Program-made: the position numbers and the translations under genes
Shown: positions 34,290 to 45,830 of the stretch, piece by piece
How positions within the stretch are numbered: the stretch's first letter is position 1
How the letters are laid out: each line of letters begins with the position of its first letter
Notes under the pieces: generated by a model
Told to the model about the DNA's origin: nothing
Databases searched by the model: none
Seen by the model: the letters and a program-made list of their open reading frames with translations, nothing else
Assembly: GCA_950295325.1 (NCBI GenBank)
Contig: OX485808.1
Location: 12,156,501-12,216,500 of the forward strand
Source: Polytrichum commune
Taxonomy: Eukaryota; Streptophyta; Polytrichopsida; Polytrichales; Polytrichaceae
Reading direction: 5' to 3'
Length of the DNA: 60,000 nucleotides

Positions 34290-34680
34290 GGACTCTAAGG
34301 TAGATGGGTCTTAAATGGTTACTTTTTTCGACTAGCCCACTTCTCGTGGGATATGAAATAAGAGGACGTACTAGTCACTTTCTTCATAATTTTTGGAGCT
34401 TATATGAGTATCTTGTTCATTATCAAAGTGAAGATGCTTGTGTTTATAAATTGGTCATATCAGTCTTCCTCCCTTCATTATGTTGACTATTGAGTCTAGA
34501 ATGGTATTCTAGACGTATTCTGAACGTATTGAGTCTAAACATATTCTAAGCACGTATAGTCCAATCTCTATGAAATACATGTCTTTTTGGTATCCGTTCT
34601 CGGAACCACACCTAACCACATAACACTCAAAGATGGTTGTCCAGTTAAGGTAAGCAATTGTATTAGACATGTCTAACTTA
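34290..34680 (+). repeat. Family A dispersed repeat, copy 1 (long form)
   Basis: Shares with 41.5, 49.6 and 53.4 kb an ordered series: a GGGATATGAA-like box, a TTTTGGAGCTTATATGAGTA segment, CATTATCAAAGTGAAGAT, TCTAGAATGGT, TAGTCCAATCTC, ACATGTCTTTTTGG and CCTAACCACATAACACTCA. No coding content. Confidence 0.65.
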
Positions 34681-35012
34681 TGGACGATTTGAATTTGAAA
34701 TTTGGATTAATAAATAAACAGACATATGGCATCATTCATTATACATTGTGCAACTCACATGATACTCGTGAAGAAAAAAAATATATAAAAACAAAAACAA
34801 AACAATACAAAAATATTGGTTGGATTAAATCATGGATTGTTTTGTCCAATTGATTAGTAATGGTGATGAATGTTGAAGATGAGTTTTGAGATTGAACTTG
34901 ATGAGATGCAAAACCCTACAGGAGGTCGAAGTGAAGATTGTTTTTCTAGATTATAAAAGGTCACATAGGGCCTCACAGTTATGGTTAAGTACTCATTCAC
35001 CGAGATGATGTT

Positions 35013-35275
35013 TATGTTTTGTGAGCACATAGTGAAATCTCATTGTAACATGTGTCTTTTGGGTGTCCAATCTTCACGATGAGCCTTGCCATAAACCACC
35101 CAAATATTGGTGTTGTATTAAGTAGAGTGACCACATAAGACACACACATGTGGTCACTCTCCTTAATCCAAAGCCTACATTTGAGTGATATATTGCAAGG
35201 CTCGTGGTCAAGGACATACACCCAAAGGATATGTGTTATGATGAGATTGGGCTATGTGCCCAAAATATATTGGCG
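35013..35275. mobile_element. Family A foldback: two short-form copies head to head
   Basis: The plus copy (35013-35140) and minus copy (35150-35275) are inverted relative to each other with roughly 75 percent identity over about 118 bp by eye. They meet at a perfect 13-bp inverted pair AGAGTGACCACAT / ATGTGGTCACTCT. The whole unit would fold into one long hairpin. Confidence 0.75.
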
Positions 35276-35709
35276 TCGTTATAGGTGAATCAATAGTTAA
35301 CGGAATTAGGAAGCCCTGGGTGATCACTTAAAAAGCAAGATCTTCACTTTGGGCCTCTTGTAACTTTTGCATTCTATATTGATTTTGAGATTCAGTTGAA
35401 AAACTTTGTGATCACAATTGCTAATTGGATGAGACAATTCCCGAGACAGTTTAAAAGGCAAGTCCAAATGTGGGGTTGGTCGTGCCAAAATAAGACACAT
35501 GTACCTTGGTTTAGATCAACCTAAGTTAACTCAAGAAGTATAAGTTGCAACCTCTTGTTGTAGAGATGTTTGATTTAAGTCTAATTGTAATTTTCGCATA
35601 TTGTAATACTAAGATTTCATGATCAAAACTTAATAGCAAAATGCAGCAGTGGTAGGGGTGAAGATTCTTTTCCTTTTAAATGGTCACATTAGACCCTCCA
35701 AATTTTGTG

Positions 35710-35890
35710 CCCCTTTAATTCTAGAATGATATACATATTTCAAACACATAGTCCAATCTCATCGTAGCATGTGTCTTTTTCTTTTATACTCCATTATAAA
35801 ATACAAATCTTGCCACATATACCACTCAAATATAGGTGTTCATTTAAGAAGAGTAACCACATAAGACCCGCATATGACCGCACGTTGTGG
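35710..35890 (+). repeat. Family A, short form
   Basis: Shows TCTAGAATG, CACATAGTCCAATCTCAT, CATGTGTCTTTTT, TTGCCACATATACCACTCA, AATATAGGTGTTCATTTAAG and ACCACATAAGACCCGCATAT in family order. Confidence 0.65.
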
Positions 35891-36995
35891 ACTTAGCCTT
35901 ATTCTTTAATCCTACCCTTCAAGAGTCCCTTGTTGTCATCTCTCAATGCCTCCTTCCCAACTTAGCCATAGACTTACATTAAGTTTGGGACAAAGCCAAT
36001 GTGATCCACTTATTCTTAACAGATGGGAAGGGTTTTGATCCTCTACATACACTCCAAAGGAGGCCGCACTTGGATTACTACATTCCATATAGGTCCAAAG
36101 GAATCTAACAAATTGTCTATGTTTTATTGGGTTAGATGTATTAGGTATTTTAAGGTGGGGTTCCACATCATTTCCAACAATCAAGAGTAAGGTGTATAAG
36201 GTAGGTGCACATATTTCAATTTGTGAGTTACTATCTATGACCTTCTAAAATTTTGGTGAGATACTATGACCACATGAAATAGATGGCATGTCTTTAATAA
36301 ACATAGAACTCGAGTGGAGGTCTATTGTAGCATGTATGCATATGACATGTGTACATTGTGTATCACACCATGTCAAAGGCAACGAGCATACACTCTGATG
36401 TAGGTAGGGCCATGGATTTGTCAAATTTACACTCTAATAAACTAAATATAAGGAATATAAAAAGCAAGCATGGTTGTCACGCATGGTCCCATATTCTCAC
36501 AATCACGTGGTTTCAAACAAAATCATAATTGCTTACTCAAGAAGCACCTCATCCCACACAAAAGTTCGGGACATGGCCTACATGGGTAGTAGAGTTGGAA
36601 GACCCTAAAATGAATACAATAAAATTTGAGTATATTTAGACATAGATATTCCATAAGAAAAAGTGGGATGCCCAATCCAGATATTTTGAGTCGCATGGTT
36701 TTCAAATCCAGTTGGAAAGGCCAATTCAACGAGATAATCAACACATGGATCGAACTACCCTCAATACCCAAACTAGTCAAGGTATTGGGGAAAGGAACAA
36801 CTACCTTATTCCTCTTGTGAAGGGAAAGAATATCATGCACAAAGGTTTGCATGCCATCCCTAACCCCTTTTGAGCATGGCCCTCATGTCATAGTTGTAAT
36901 TGAGTTTCTTGATGCAATGAAGTATACATAGAACGCTCTCATTTTCTTTTATAAAAGAAAAAAGTTTGGGTTTCAAATCAGTGACACAATGCAAC
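35891..36995. other. AT-rich spacer
   Basis: No gene and no assigned repeat. Frames at 36523-36852 (minus) and 36626-36820 (plus) overlap antisense and show no recognisable motif. Confidence 0.4.
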
Positions 36996-37380
36996 TTATC
37001 AAGATAAAACTTTCGACTGGCGGGTACGGGCAGCTAAAGCGGGCAGGGGCAGAAGTCTACACCCGTGACCAGCCTCCAGACATGAGAGAATCCGCAACCC
37101 TCGTCCACCCGGCCAAATCGTGGACCCCAGCGGCAACTCACGGTAGTCCGCGGCCAGAAGACGGATGAAAAAGGTCCTGGAAAATCGGCGGCAGTCATTA
37201 TTAGGTTCATCCATCCGCAGCCGTCACGACAGTCTTAGCGTAATTATTAAGAATTGAATTGAATAACGGTGTTGGCTGTCGACTGTCCCAGGCTAGTAGC
37301 CTGGGCCTAACTAGTAAGTTACTGGCACCCTACTAAACCCCAAGGGGGGTCGCTATTGGGGCGCGCGCTTCAACCTCTTG
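36996..37380. other. GC-rich island with palindrome
   Basis: A sharply GC-richer patch in AT-rich DNA. It contains a palindrome CCCAGGCTA/TAGCCTGGG near 37290 and a GGGGCGCGCGC run near 37360. The minus-strand frame 36999-37214 has no recognisable family. It could be a remnant of a gene 5' end or of a rearranged element. Confidence 0.35.
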
Positions 37381-37417
37381 TTAAAATCTCCTCCTACTGT
37401 TTATTGTTAGATTTTGA

Positions 37418-38425
37418 TTGAGGGTGCATGGGCATGGGGAGAAAGGGAATTATCTCATACGAGCGTACCTCTCACTCATCCAACATAAAAGCCATCAAAT
37501 AGTATGCAGTCCGGAGGGTGTTTTAATAAAAAAGAGTTAATTTGACACAGGAATCGATTCGAAAGATTCAAATTAGTCTACTCGAGGTCATTTGAGATGA
37601 ATCGGCAACAAACTTGATGTAAGAATACGGAGAATGATGACGATAAGTTGATTCGGCCAAAAAGAGTGGCTTGAAATTGGTGCAATATGTTTCAGAGATG
37701 GAGTACATGGAATGATGAGGAACGGAATTTGTTTCATGATTGTATTCCATGTAAATAACTAGTTACATTCTCCCAAAGGTGCAAGTAAGTCAAACCCCAT
37801 ACTTGTATAGTAGAGCTTCCCTAAATCCTGCTCTGCACACAAAATGGTTAACTCAATGGCACCCAAAAGTTAATCACAAGTGGTGTGAAACATCACCTAT
37901 GCAACCAATCATTGCATCCTTTTGAGGCCACCACTTTTACAATTAGCCATTTTGGGTCCACACAAGAATCATTCTACATCTAGTCTAGTGCACCAATAGT
38001 GGTCATTGTCGTTTTGGGTTTTTCTACCTTACATGGGTTCAATTTTATAAGTTGGATGGATGAGAGGTACGCTCATATATGATAATTATCTCTCTCCGAT
38101 TATCATATACGAGTGTACCTCTTATCCATCCAACGTTTTTTATTTTTAAAAAAGGACCCCTAAAAGGTTTGTTGTTGATTCATCTCAAATGACCTCGAGT
38201 GAACTAACTTTGATCTTTAAAGCTTATTCTAGTGTCAAATCAACTTCAAAGAAGTAACTTCCAAGATGCATCCTATTTCAGGGTTTTATGTTGGATGAAT
38301 GAGAGGCACATCCATATACAGTAAATTCCTCTCTCACACGGCCACTAAGTAAGCGTGGGTAAAAGGAGAGAAAGAATTATATAGCTACAAGTGTACCTCT
38401 CGTCCATCGAACATAAATAAAAACT
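37418..38425. repeat. Family H repeat cluster
   Basis: Several pieces of one family lie in both orientations. The motif CGAGCGTACCTCTCACTCAT with CCAACATAAAA occurs at 37458-37496, 38051-38134 (as a hairpin), 38285-38420 (as an inverted pair) and near 52055. The companion segment CTCGAGGTCATTTGAGATGA occurs at 37582 and, inverted, near 38190. The 38228-38340 part recurs at 52930-53060. Confidence 0.65.
38051..38134. repeat. 36-bp hairpin within family H
   Basis: Arms 38051-38086 and 38099-38134 are complementary at 33 of 36 positions around a 12-nt loop. This is typical of a foldback MITE and could form a double-stranded RNA if transcribed. Confidence 0.85.
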
Positions 38426-38679
38426 CGACTCCCTCCCCCCCCCCCCCCCATAGGTTTATAGCCAATTCATCTCAAATATTCCTTTGGTAAGATGACTTCA
38501 CAAACGTGCAAACTTTAATTCACGAAGGTTTCCAAGCTAGTTCATGAACCTTCCAACCAATGTTATCAAAGTGTTCTACCAATTTCACAAACCTTCTAAA
38601 TAAGTTCCTGATTATTCTAAAGTGACTTGACATGTGGCACACCTTACTTTCACAACAATAGACCTTTACCAAAAAGAGT

Positions 38680-38993
38680 GAGGGGTTGATCACACCAGCC
38701 GCTTTTGGCACCATCCGTCGGCATCTCCGGCTGTAGTAATAGTGCGAAAAGCGGTGGGCCAACATCTCTTTCTCAACATAATCCCTAGCAATTTCACGGT
38801 TGAAACCGGACAGAAAGTTTGGTGTGATCGGGGCACGAGGGGTTGATCACACCGGCCAGTTCTGACACCATCCGTCGGCATCTTCGACTGTAATAGTGCG
38901 AAAAGTGGTGGACCAACATCTATTCCTCAACATAATCCCCAACAAATTTCACGACTGGAACCATACGCAAAGTTCGGTGTGATTGAACCTCGG
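38680..38993. repeat. Two tandem 157-bp units with inverted ends
   Basis: Units 38680-38836 and 38837-38993 share GAGGGGTTGATCACACC, CACCATCCGTCGGCATCT, AATAGTGCGAAAAG, CCAACATCT, CTCAACATAATCCC and TTCGGTGTGATC or TTTGGTGTGATC. Each unit begins TGATCACACC and ends GGTGTGATC, so each has small inverted termini. Confidence 0.82.
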
Positions 38994-39506
38994 CTCTTCA
39001 TCGTTCCCAATCGTTTCATTCGAGGCCCCGGGTGCATGGGTGCTAAACGCACGATAAGCTCTCGGCCATTCTCGTTGATCCTTTTAAAAACACTACTTGC
39101 ATGAAAGGAAGTACTAGGGGCCTAAAAAGCCGCTCTTATCTTAAGCATACGTTTATCTATCTCTCTCTCTCTCTCTTTCCGGTGAAGGGCATCATCTGAT
39201 GGGGGGCCTACGGTATCGGGCTTATCGATCTCCGATTCTATATTCCACATCCCTTTGTGCTATCTATATATAGATAGCCTAAACCGGAAACATGAGCTTA
39301 TAACTTATTAGCTAGCTAGGGGCAGCATCGAACTGGGCCGGGCCATGCTATGGCTGCCCATTTTAATAAGCTTAGATCATTCTCGATATAATCCACTAGA
39401 ACTAAATTCAACACCGAACGGTGTCAAATTTAGTATCTGTGGCAGGTGGATCTAATAAGTAGCCTGCGCTTGTTAATTAGTCCCCCAAAGGCTCTCAACT
39501 ACAGCC

Positions 39507-39715
39507 GTGTCCCCGGAGATTTTCGGGGCATCGACGGTCGAGATCCGAGTGTTTCCAAGTCCAAGCGGTTTCCGTGTTGTGGTTTTTCGTTCATCCATTT
39601 GTTCGTTTCAAACATGTTCCATGGATTCTTCTAATGTGCACGGTAGTTTTCTTGAGGTCTTGAACTACAACTCGTTGTTTTTTAAACTCAATTGGTTCGT
39701 TTGAGACTACACTTA
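39507..39715 (+). mobile_element. Family B MITE, diverged copy
   Basis: Has CCCCGGAGATTTTCGGGGCAT, GGTCGAGATCCGAGTGTTTC, CAAGTCCAAGCGGTTTCC and TTAAACTCAATTGGTTCGTT in family order. The termini are decayed and no target duplication is visible. The overlapping frames at 39446-39704 are shadows of this repeat. Confidence 0.7.
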
Positions 39716-40189
39716 TTATCCATCTAGGTGCGTGTGGTGTTGATTGCATAAAACGTGCATTATTTTGTCGAATCTCAAAATTGGCGAGGGCTGGATTTTT
39801 AACCGAGTGATACGAAATTCATGAATACATGCTCGTTTACCGTGCGTTTCAAGAAAATTAGTGTGTTTTGTAAGGTGTTTGTAGAGTGTATACGTTGTTT
39901 TGATGAGCTTGAAGAGGTTTCTTCTTCTTCTTCTTCATTACAGTTGGCGTCACTCACACCTTAAAAGAGCTTGCATTGAGATTTTCCGACACCTTGACAC
40001 TTTGGGATCCCGAAACCCTGGATTTTCTAGCAGCACTAATTTCACAACGTAAAGAAAATTAGCATCGCCTTCACTAATTTCCCACACGCACTATTAACCC
40101 AATCCCTATTAACCCAATCCCACTAAATGGGTTAATCAGTGTAGCAGCCACTTCTCCCCCGTTTGTTGAACCACAACAATGAACAAGGA

Positions 40190-40405
40190 TCAATGTTGTA
40201 GTTCAACAATTGTGAGAACCAACCGCTAGTTACAAATGAACATGTCGAGTTTGAAAAATAACCGATTGAGGTTCATTTCAGAAGAACCTATGACATATAC
40301 CCCCAAATTGATAGAAAAAAACCCGAAAGATCACAACATGTAACCGGTTGGACTTGGAAACACCACTAGGATCTCGACCAATTAACTTATGCCCAAAAAC
40401 CACCC
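40190..40405 (-). mobile_element. Family B MITE, inverted copy
   Basis: On the minus strand it shows GGGCATAAGTTAATTGGTCG, GATCCTAGTGGTGTTTCC, CCAACCGGTTACATGTTG and a final GGTTGGTTCTCACAATTG. It preserves the GATCCTAGTGG site at which another copy (58.6 kb) received a CACTA-like insertion, so it is a useful empty-site reference. Confidence 0.75.
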
Positions 40406-41495
40406 CAGCCACTGAACTAAAGTACGTAGTATAATGAGCTGATAGAAAGCCGTAAAAGCACGGACCTGTTCCCGTGGGGTACATTTTGGTAGGTGCTCAA
40501 AAGCAGAAATTTGGAAATGACGTCTATGCCATTCATGGTTTGGCTGCTTCTGACTTGGGCCGCAATCGGGATTGTGAATGATGCATGTACCGCTAGCACA
40601 AGAAACGCCAAAATGCAAGAATCGAAACGTATTTGTCGGCTTGAGATTTGTTGATTCCTTAACTGAATACATAGGTCACTTTACAAATTCATGCGATCGA
40701 ATCTTCACTTCGACCTCCTACATAGAATACATTGCATGCCCAAATATATCTTCTTAGTCTGATTTGAGATTCGTGGTCTTAATTCCGATATCAAATGCGT
40801 TTTCCAAATCGTTCACTTATAGGATTCATGTGGGCTTTACCACTATGCTAAGCATCTAATTTAGTGTGCCATTAGAATCGGTGTTTGAAGCTCATAAGAG
40901 GGGTCTTCATAATTCGTCGTGTAACAAGAAGTACCATATGACACCCTCTCTAATTATCCTCCAGTGGTAGTAATGCAGTCAATATGTTGGGTTGATGATG
41001 AAGAGTGTGGACCTCACTAAATGAAATGTTTAGTGTATTTTTCCTCCACTACATATCCCGTAACAGTAGATTATATACCGGCATCCATCAACCATCAAGT
41101 GGAAGAGATAACATGTGGTAAGAGGACTTCATTTCATAACTTGAACTGAGGGTGTAATAATAAAATCATGTCTCCAATATTTTGGTTGTCGATTCATCCC
41201 AATTGAAGCTTACTAGACTAATTTTGAGTTCTCTAACCCCAACTAGGGTTGATCTAGCTTCGACTTATAAACCTTGGGCTCTTTAACAACATTTTCACTT
41301 CCCCCCCCCCCCCCCGATTTGCCCTCCATGTGGTAGGTGTTGTGAACATTCACATGTGGTGGGACTACATAATTCCCAACCTTTTCACCTTCAACTCAAT
41401 TTCATACTTGCCACAAATATTTGGCCAAAATCTATTTTCCGTGTACAAACGTTGCTTGGTTTGCAAGTTTGTGGTTATTGTACTTGACTAAGGTC
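40406..41495. other. Spacer with family K/H fragments and poly(C)
   Basis: Contains TTTAGTGTGCCATTAGAATC and CACTAAATGAAATGTTTAGTG segments related to family K, a family H-like piece (TCGATTCATCCCAATTGAAG) near 41190, and a 15-bp C run at 41301-41315. The minus-strand 96-aa frame 40382-40672 shows no known motif. Confidence 0.4.
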
Positions 41496-41499
41496 GATG

Positions 41500-41870
41500 G
41501 CTCTTAAATTGTTTTTCTTTTTCTTTTTTCCAAGTAGCCCACATCTCCTAGAATATGAATCACTTGATTTGTACTAGATGGTTAGCAAATCCAAATCGAG
41601 GTCGCCACCACTTTCCTCGTAATTTTTAAAAGCTCGTATGAAGATCTTATTCATTGTCCACGTGAGGATTGTCGTGCTCATCAAGTGTTCATAAACCCCC
41701 ACCCCCAACCTAATTCTGATGACTCATGAACCTAGAATGGTTATCATGTTTTGAACATGTGGTCCGGTCTCCTTTAAGCACGTATCGGTGTCGGAGCCAC
41801 GCCTAACCACATGCCACTCGCATATAGGTGTTCTATTAAGAAACGGAACCAAATAAGGGTAGTCTACTAC
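41500..41870 (+). repeat. Family A dispersed repeat, long form
   Basis: Ordered matches to 34290-34680: a CAAGTAGCCCACATCTCCT segment, a CTCGTAATTTTT segment, TCATTGTCCACGTGAGGAT, CTAGAATGGTTATCATG, GTCCGGTCTC, GGAGCCACGCCTAACCACAT, CACTCGCATATAGGTGTTC. Confidence 0.65.
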
Positions 41871-42128
41871 ACTTTGTAGTGTCTTTAGTATAGAATGCAC
41901 TTGTGAATATGGGGCTTGGATGCCAATCCTCGGGAATAGCCTGACTCATCGGAAGCAACCAATCCGAGACCCGGAGAAAAGATTGGACCGGGCGAGAACC
42001 AAAGGGAATGGGCCCGGAACCTTCTCGAAGTTCCCGAGAACCGGTGTGCTTGGAAGAGTGAGGTCAAGATACACGCACACGGATGATAGGGAGAGGAAGT
42101 CACCGTTACACATGCATGGTTGGCTTTA

Positions 42129-42458
42129 GGGCTGGTTTACACTACGGTGGAGAAGTCCACCGGTCATGAAAAAAAGGGCGTTTCTCAATCGTGATTGGTC
42201 GAAAATGCAACTCTTGACCAGTGGGTGTTTACACTAGGTGAAGAAAACAATGGTGGTGAACTTTTCTCATGGATGATAAAATGACATGGCCGCCTACATG
42301 GCGGCACTTTTTGGAGTTGGGCTTCTCCGGAGGACAAGTTTCTTGTCCGGCCTGAAGAGGCCGGAGAAGCCCAACTCAATAAAAATTTAATTTTCAAAAA
42401 TAGATTTGGACTGTAGATTTCAGATCTGGTTTTTTTCAAAACCTAAGGTGTTGGCAAG

Positions 42459-42516
<58 letters not shown>

Positions 42517-43344
42517 TTGTGGTAGCTCCTTAGTGATTTTTTTTGTGCAATTCTTTTTCGCAATGGCTGGTTACTCACAATTTCAGTTTGATAGTAGCCA
42601 AGATGAGGATGACCTCATTGGTAGTGAGAATTATTTTGAGCCCTCAAGGCAATTTCCACACCACCCTCTCCTTGCTCCCAAACAAAAAATATGCCATCAT
42701 CATAATTGAAGCATTATGGTGATACATGATGGTTTTTTGTATCGCCATAGTTGAAACGATAAAATACTTCAAAACCATAAAGATCATAAGAGAGCACAAA
42801 ATCTCTCTTCTTTGATTATCCATGATTGAAGATCAAAGATAAGAAGAGAGAAATTGATGAGGATGATTAAGAGGAGAGCATGTCTTAAATAATACCAAAG
42901 AGTAGTGCTTTCTCCAATGTGTATGGGTTTTCCCCTCTTCATTCTTAAACACCCAAGGAGACATTTATTTCCTACATGGGCCAAACTTGACAATTGGCAA
43001 TTTGGCAATTTTCATTATCTTTTGAATAAAATTGAACATTATATTACACAATTCTTATGAACACAATTCTTGTTGAAATCTTTTGATACAATGTGAATGT
43101 AGAGAATTATGGTTTTTTATCACCAAAAATCTTCACCATTAGGTGGACTTCTCTTCACCGGTGGACTTCTCCACTAAACTTCTCCTCTAGGTGTTTAGAC
43201 TTCAACCGGTCAAGACTCCTTAAGAAATATTTTATTGCCTTTAATTCTTCTCCGGCACATCCACCATTTGCCTCATATAACCATGTCTTGGCCAAGCATT
43301 CTTGACCGACCGGAGGCCTTCTCCACCGTAGTGTAAACCGGCCC
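42129..43344. mobile_element. PIF/Harbinger-type deletion derivative, 1216 bp
   Basis: The left end GGGCTGGTTTACACTACGG and the right end, the complement of GGGCCGGTTTACACTACGG, match over about 27 bp and more loosely beyond. TTA lies on both sides (42126-42128 and 43345-43347), the 3-bp target typical of PIF/Harbinger. The interior has a perfect 17-bp hairpin pair (42314-42330 and 42361-42377), a long CT microsatellite, and a short open frame beginning at ATG 42563 (MAGYSQFQFDSSQDEDDLIG) that stops at TGA-free AT-rich sequence near 42706. That frame may be the remains of a transposon ORF; no DDE transposase survives. Confidence 0.82.
42459..42513. repeat. (CT)n microsatellite
   Basis: About 27 CT units, uninterrupted, inside the PIF/Harbinger-type element. 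Confidence 0.95.
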
Positions 43345-43354
43345 TTAGTCTATA

Positions 43355-44075
43355 GGGTGGGTTCACATTAGGGTCCAAGACCAAACGAAGCTTCGCAAAT
43401 TGACCAATCCTATTTGGTCGAGGGCAAAAGTAATGAACCCAAGGAGTTTACACCAGGGTCCAAGTCCAAGATACAAGAGAATCGGAGTGACGCTGGTATG
43501 GTATTATTATTTTTGTCAATCGTGATTGCCCATGCTCAAGAAAATACTATTAGTTTCATAAATTGATCTTCAAGTTCAGGTTCAATCTTGAGCCCAAAAG
43601 TAAAGTTCATTGGGGTGTTTGAATTGGACCCCGAGTTTTTTGGACCCAAACCCTAATGTATATCCACTATACGGGTAGGTTTACATCCTAGGGTCTAAGA
43701 CCAAAGAAACTCCAAAATCGAGCAACCCTATTAGTCAAGAGCAAACTTTTGGACCCAAGGAGTTTATGCTAGGGTCCGGGTCCAAGGTACAAAAACATGG
43801 AGTGGCCCTAATTTGGCATCACTTCCTTGTCAGATCTTGTCGGTTGCCACTCAACAAAATACTTCCCCTCATTTGAAAAATCAATCTTCACACTTGGGTC
43901 CAAATTTGAGTCCAAAAATAAGGTCCATTAAGGGTGTTTTGGACCCCAAGTTTTGTGGACCGAACCCTAATGTAAGGCCATCTTTAGGGTAGGTTTACAT
44001 TAGGGTCCAAGACCAAAGAAACTCCAAAGTCAAGTGGTTCTATTGGGTAGGAGGAAAACGTTGGACCCAAGCACA
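43355..44075 (+). repeat. Family C tandem array, 2.3 units of ~315 bp
   Basis: Units begin at 43355, 43673 and 43987 with GGGTRGGTTYACATTAGGGT and AAGACCAAA. Each full unit has an ACCCAAGGAGTTTA segment in the middle and ends with ACCCTAATGTA. The ends of a unit are inverted (TTACATTAGGGT), as in a MITE. A single diverged copy lies at 53665-53965. Confidence 0.8.
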
Positions 44076-44335
44076 TATACTACTATTGAATATGAGACAA
44101 CAAATCATAAGCAGTTGACATAGGAGTCCACCCACCAAACTATCTGTACTTTGAATTAAATATGCAAAAGTTATAAAGGATCCAACTTATATTGGTAGAT
44201 GACCCAAAACAATGCATGGAGATATGATGTCAAGGTGGTGGACATGCTTAGAATCGATTTGTAAGTACTTACAATGCGTGAAGATTATGATTGTAGGTTT
44301 GGAGTGAGGTGAGGGTTTAAGCACCGTTTGTCTTA

Positions 44336-45830
44336 GTATTAAGATGTCAAAATAAGTTGTAACATATGGAATAAAAAAGAATTTCACTATGGGAATTTTG
44401 TGGTCCAACCATTGGTCATTTCACATCATTTTCCACTAGACAATTAAAGCATATAAGAACTTGGATGTAGAATCAAACCAATTGCGTAGATCATAAAACC
44501 ATCTAGTAGAAAAGAACTACACTAAATATGATATTTAGTGTCACCAATTCTAATTGTCTTGCTCAATACTAATTGTAAACCGTAGTGTAGTGTCACCAAC
44601 ACTAAATGCTAACCCAACATTATTTGTTGTTCTTTGTAATTTTTTGGGGGAATCCTAGATTTACAGTGTTGCAATTACTGTCACTCACCAAGTGATTTCT
44701 CATCCAAATTTCAATCCTCCATGACAATATTTCATCACAAGTTGCTGACAAGAGAAGGTAGGGTTTTGACCAATGGATGAACTCATCCATCATCCATGAC
44801 AGTATTTGGTCACTTATTCATAAGAAGTGTCATCCAAAAAATTACCATAGTGGCATAAAATACCATATGGCACTAAATATCATATTTAGTGTGCTTTAGT
44901 GATAAGAACGTGTGACCCCCGTGAACACATGCTTAGCTTAGCTCATATCATGTACAGTCCCCATATTCAAGTCGCCCAATTAGCATAACAATGCATGACT
45001 TATAGCTAAGCTTGTGATCTATATTCTTAGCATGTTCAAGTCAATACCTACTCAATATTAATAACGTCAAAATAGATAGCTAGCCACATGCGAAAATGCT
45101 GAAAATTTTCACTATGGGAATTGTGTTGTCTTATTATTGGTCCCCTTCCACTAGAAAGTTATAGAATCTACGAATGTGCATGTAGAATCTAGTGTATGCA
45201 TAGATCATAAAATCACCTATTACAAGAGAAACTTTTGTAGTGATAAGATCACATCATCCCTGCATGCACATGGGTAAATTATGCCAGGCAAAGTCATCAA
45301 ATATCATCTAACTACAATCTACACTAAATACATGATTTAATATGGCATTAAAATTGGTGTGCTATGCGAATTAGAGTAGTCCATGCGACTTGTCATGCAC
45401 CCACATTGCCACGAGTGTAGTCATGGCAATGCAACACTCTCTCTAGTTGCCACCCAATGATTGCAAGACAATTAACGTGGACCGATGATGATTAGTGTGG
45501 GCCACACTAAACCAGATTTTTAGTCTACCATGTAATATATATCTTGTAGCACATAGTACAATATCCCCCCCCCACTTCGCAGATTTTCCAGATTCTATGT
45601 TCAAGTCAATCATTACTGAATATTAAGATGCAAAAAATAGCAACATGTAAAGCGTTGAAGAGATTATCATAAAATAATTGCATGATCTTACCATTGGTTC
45701 TCAATCTTCTACAATATAGTTTTAAAAGTTATGAATGTAGATTTCGAATGTACCATCCTCGTAGATCGTAAAACCGTGTGGCTGAATAGAACTACAACTA
45801 AACATCGAGTTTCTTGAGAAGACCACGTGA
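44336..45830 (+). repeat. Family K/J array, three diverged units
   Basis: Units start near 44336, 45054 and 45627 with ATATTAA(G)ATG or similar, followed in the first two by TTTTCACTATGGGAATT and in all by a CCATTGGTC-like box, a CTTCCACTAGA-like box, ATGTAGAATC and TAGATCATAAAA. Unit 1 also contains family J, which has a perfect palindrome ACACTAAATAT-G-ATATTTAGTGT near 44519. Family J recurs inverted at 58150-58400. No coding content. Confidence 0.65.

Noticed and set aside
40382-40672. 96-codon minus-strand frame near family B
   Set aside because: It overlaps a second frame on the same strand, partly covers the MITE, and shows no family motif or splice context.
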